The notes under the pieces: generated by a model
Databases searched by the model: none
Told to the model about the DNA's origin: nothing
Seen by the model: only the letters and a program-made list of their open reading frames with translations
Part shown: one piece after another, positions 62,662 to 64,000 of the stretch
Numbering within the stretch: the stretch's first letter is position 1
Layout: every line of letters starts with the position of its first letter
Program-made: the position numbers and the translations under genes
DNA from: an uncultured Lentibacter sp.
GTDB taxonomy: Bacteria; Pseudomonadota; Alphaproteobacteria; Rhodobacterales; Rhodobacteraceae
Direction of reading: 5' to 3'
DNA length: 64,000 nucleotides
NCBI RefSeq assembly: GCF_937123735.1
Contig: NZ_CAKZKL010000026.1
Coordinates: 43,899 to 107,898, forward strand

Positions 62662-63651
62662 ATGAAAACAGATGAGCATAGCCAACAGGCGTATTTGCCC
62701 CAGACAACTGCGCCGCGCAACGCGGGGCTTCCGTTGGACCTTGACTGGGTGGCGCGGGCGCAAGCCAACACCTCGGCCATCGAGCGGCGCGCAAGCACGC
62801 TGGGCGCGCGGCGGAGCGTGAAGAAGGCGCATCAGGCGGCGTGGCTTTTGAAAGCGATCACCTGTATCGACCTCACCACCCTTGCCGGCGATGACACGGC
62901 GGGGCGTGTGGCGCGGCTGTGCGCCAAGGCGCGCCAGCCTGTGCGCGACGATATTCTCGACGCGCTCGGCATGGGGCCGATCACCGTGGGCGCTGTCTGT
63001 GTTTACCACGATATGATTGCCCCTGCGGTGGAGGCTCTGGCAGGCAGCGGCATTCCTGTTGCTGCTGTGAGCACGGGCTTTCCGGCGGGGCTTTCGCCCT
63101 TTCATCTGCGGGTCAAAGAGATTGAAGAGAGCGTGAAGGCGGGGGCGCGCGAGATTGATATCGTGATCTCGCGGCGGCATGTTCTGACGCAAAATTGGCA
63201 GGCGCTTTATGACGAGATGCGCGCCTTTCGCGTGGCCTGTGGCGATGCGCATGTGAAGGCCATTCTGGCCACGGGCGAGCTTGGCAGCCTGCGCAATGTG
63301 GCGCGCGCGAGCCTTGTTTGCATGATGGCGGGGGCTGACTTTATCAAGACATCAACAGGCAAGGAGAGCGTGAACGCGACCCTGCCTGTGAGCCTCGTGA
63401 TGATCCGCGCGATCCGCGAGTATGAGGCGGCGACGGGCTTTCGCATTGGCTACAAGCCTGCGGGCGGGATCAGCAAGGCGAAGGACAGTTTGGTTTACCT
63501 GAGCCTCATGAAAGAAGAGCTGGGGGATGGCTGGCTTCAGCCCGATTTGTTCCGCTTCGGGGCGTCGAGCCTGCTGGGCGATATCGAGCGGCAATTGGAA
63601 CATTATGTGACGGGGGCCTACTCGGCTTCATACCGTCATGCGACAGGGTAA
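62662..63651 (+). CDS. deoC: Deoxyribose-phosphate aldolase
   Basis: The 329-residue protein has the DeoC core with ITCIDLTTLAGDDTAGRV near the N-terminus, the Schiff-base region DFIKTSTGKESVNATLP with the catalytic Lys, and GYKPAGGISKAKDSL. It cleaves 2-deoxyribose 5-phosphate to glyceraldehyde 3-phosphate and acetaldehyde. It is longer than E. coli DeoC (about 260), with an N-terminal extension. The ATG at 62662 gives MKTDEHSQQAY. The aldehyde dehydrogenase 5 bp downstream could oxidise the acetaldehyde. Confidence 0.93.
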   Translation: MKTDEHSQQAYLPQTTAPRNAGLPLDLDWVARAQANTSAIERRASTLGARRSVKKAHQAAWLLKAITCIDLTTLAGDDTAGRVARLCAKARQPVRDDILDALGMGPITVGAVCVYHDMIAPAVEALAGSGIPVAAVSTGFPAGLSPFHLRVKEIEESVKAGAREIDIVISRRHVLTQNWQALYDEMRAFRVACGDAHVKAILATGELGSLRNVARASLVCMMAGADFIKTSTGKESVNATLPVSLVMIRAIREYEAATGFRIGYKPAGGISKAKDSLVYLSLMKEELGDGWLQPDLFRFGASSLLGDIERQLEHYVTGAYSASYRHATG

Positions 63652-63655
63652 GGCT

Positions 63656-64000
63656 ATGACAGTTAAAGAGATTTTCGACAGCATGGACTATGGCGAAGCG
63701 CCCGAAAGCGCGGCGGAGGCCTTTGCCTGGATCACCGACAATGGCGCGCGGTTTGGGCATTTTATTGACGGCGTGTTTACCGAGGCGGGCGCGGGCTTTC
63801 TCAGCCGCAACCCTGCCAATGGCGAGACGCTGGCAGAGCTGACGCAGGCCACCGCCGACGATGTGGACAAGGCCGTTGCGGCCGCCCGTAAGGCGCAGCC
63901 GAAATGGGAGAAGCTCGGCGGCCACGGGCGCGCGCGGGTGCTTTATGCGATTGCCCGTCTGGTGCAGAAGCACAGCCGCTTGTTTGCGGTGCTGGAGACG
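63656..64000 (+). CDS. Aldehyde dehydrogenase, N-terminal part (truncated by window edge)
   Basis: The first 115 residues are visible: MTVKEIFDSMDYGEAPESAA leads to the N-terminal aldehyde dehydrogenase pattern (FIDGVFTEAGAGFLSRNPANGETLAEL, DKAVAAARKAQPKWEKL). The catalytic Cys and Glu lie beyond the window. It starts 5 bp after deoC, consistent with a deoC-aldH unit that would turn acetaldehyde to acetate. The NAD(P) preference and substrate cannot be determined. Confidence 0.88.
   Translation, partial: MTVKEIFDSMDYGEAPESAAEAFAWITDNGARFGHFIDGVFTEAGAGFLSRNPANGETLAELTQATADDVDKAVAAARKAQPKWEKLGGHGRARVLYAIARLVQKHSRLFAVLET

Overview
The window looks like chromosome of a marine Rhodobacteraceae/Roseobacter-type alphaproteobacterium. 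The evidence is a CcrM-type adenine methylase with GANTC sites in its own promoter, a mitofilin-like/HemY pair, an NDUFS6-like zf-CHCC protein, PetP/PetR-like regulators, a DUF2125 protein, a DUF5928-type glycosyltransferase, polyamine ABC operons, GC-rich codon use and GTG/TTG starts overlapping upstream stops. No rRNA, tRNA, CRISPR array, prophage or insertion sequence was seen. About 65 protein genes are called; the last (an aldehyde dehydrogenase) runs off the right edge, and the first may be truncated on the left.

Layout. 0-17.4 kb is housekeeping: mitofilin-like protein, hemY, smpB, sulfurtransferase, aromatic/aspartate aminotransferase, pmbA with an inositol-phosphatase-like gene, a DUF2125 protein, an SDR/enoyl-CoA hydratase pair, an MscS channel, a flavoprotein and polA. 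17.4-29.8 kb holds a tiny zf-CHCC gene, a GT14 glycosyltransferase divergent from a sulfotransferase, an orphan PstB-like ATPase, adenosine kinase-nth, DNA alkylation repair, an OmpA lipoprotein, a membrane-anchored winged-helix protein, rnhB and ccrM. 29.8-37.2 kb holds rpiB, mutY-alkB, a DUF721-dsbA-CoA transferase run and lpxK/waaA.

37.4-47.4 kb is a polyamine uptake and catabolism region: a glutamine amidotransferase, two class III aminotransferases, a PuuB-like oxidase, a complete PotFGHI-like transporter and a GntR/FCD regulator. Three copies of a TTTGATCA-centred palindrome, one before each aminotransferase and one in the transporter/regulator divergent region, suggest one local regulon. 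47.8-56.2 kb carries an ArgE-like deacetylase, a DoeA-like M24 hydrolase, a second PotABCD-type transporter with enlarged permeases and an SDR. 56.2-64 kb carries a 58-residue secreted protein with a near-ideal ribosome site, cobO, ilvE, petP-petR, an EamA exporter, a ThDP decarboxylase, an isolated half of a DgoK-type kinase, deoC and an aldehyde dehydrogenase.

The most striking unexplained signal is a modular intergenic element found at least eight times. Each copy starts within about 30 nt of a stop codon, always in the orientation of that gene, and carries two or three short hairpins whose stems change by compensatory substitutions, usually ending in an A/T-rich box. A second repeat type is an array of GTGCAC palindromes at exactly 11-bp spacing. 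These, the self-complementary region upstream of polA and the GANTC cluster at ccrM are the best leads for undescribed biology.
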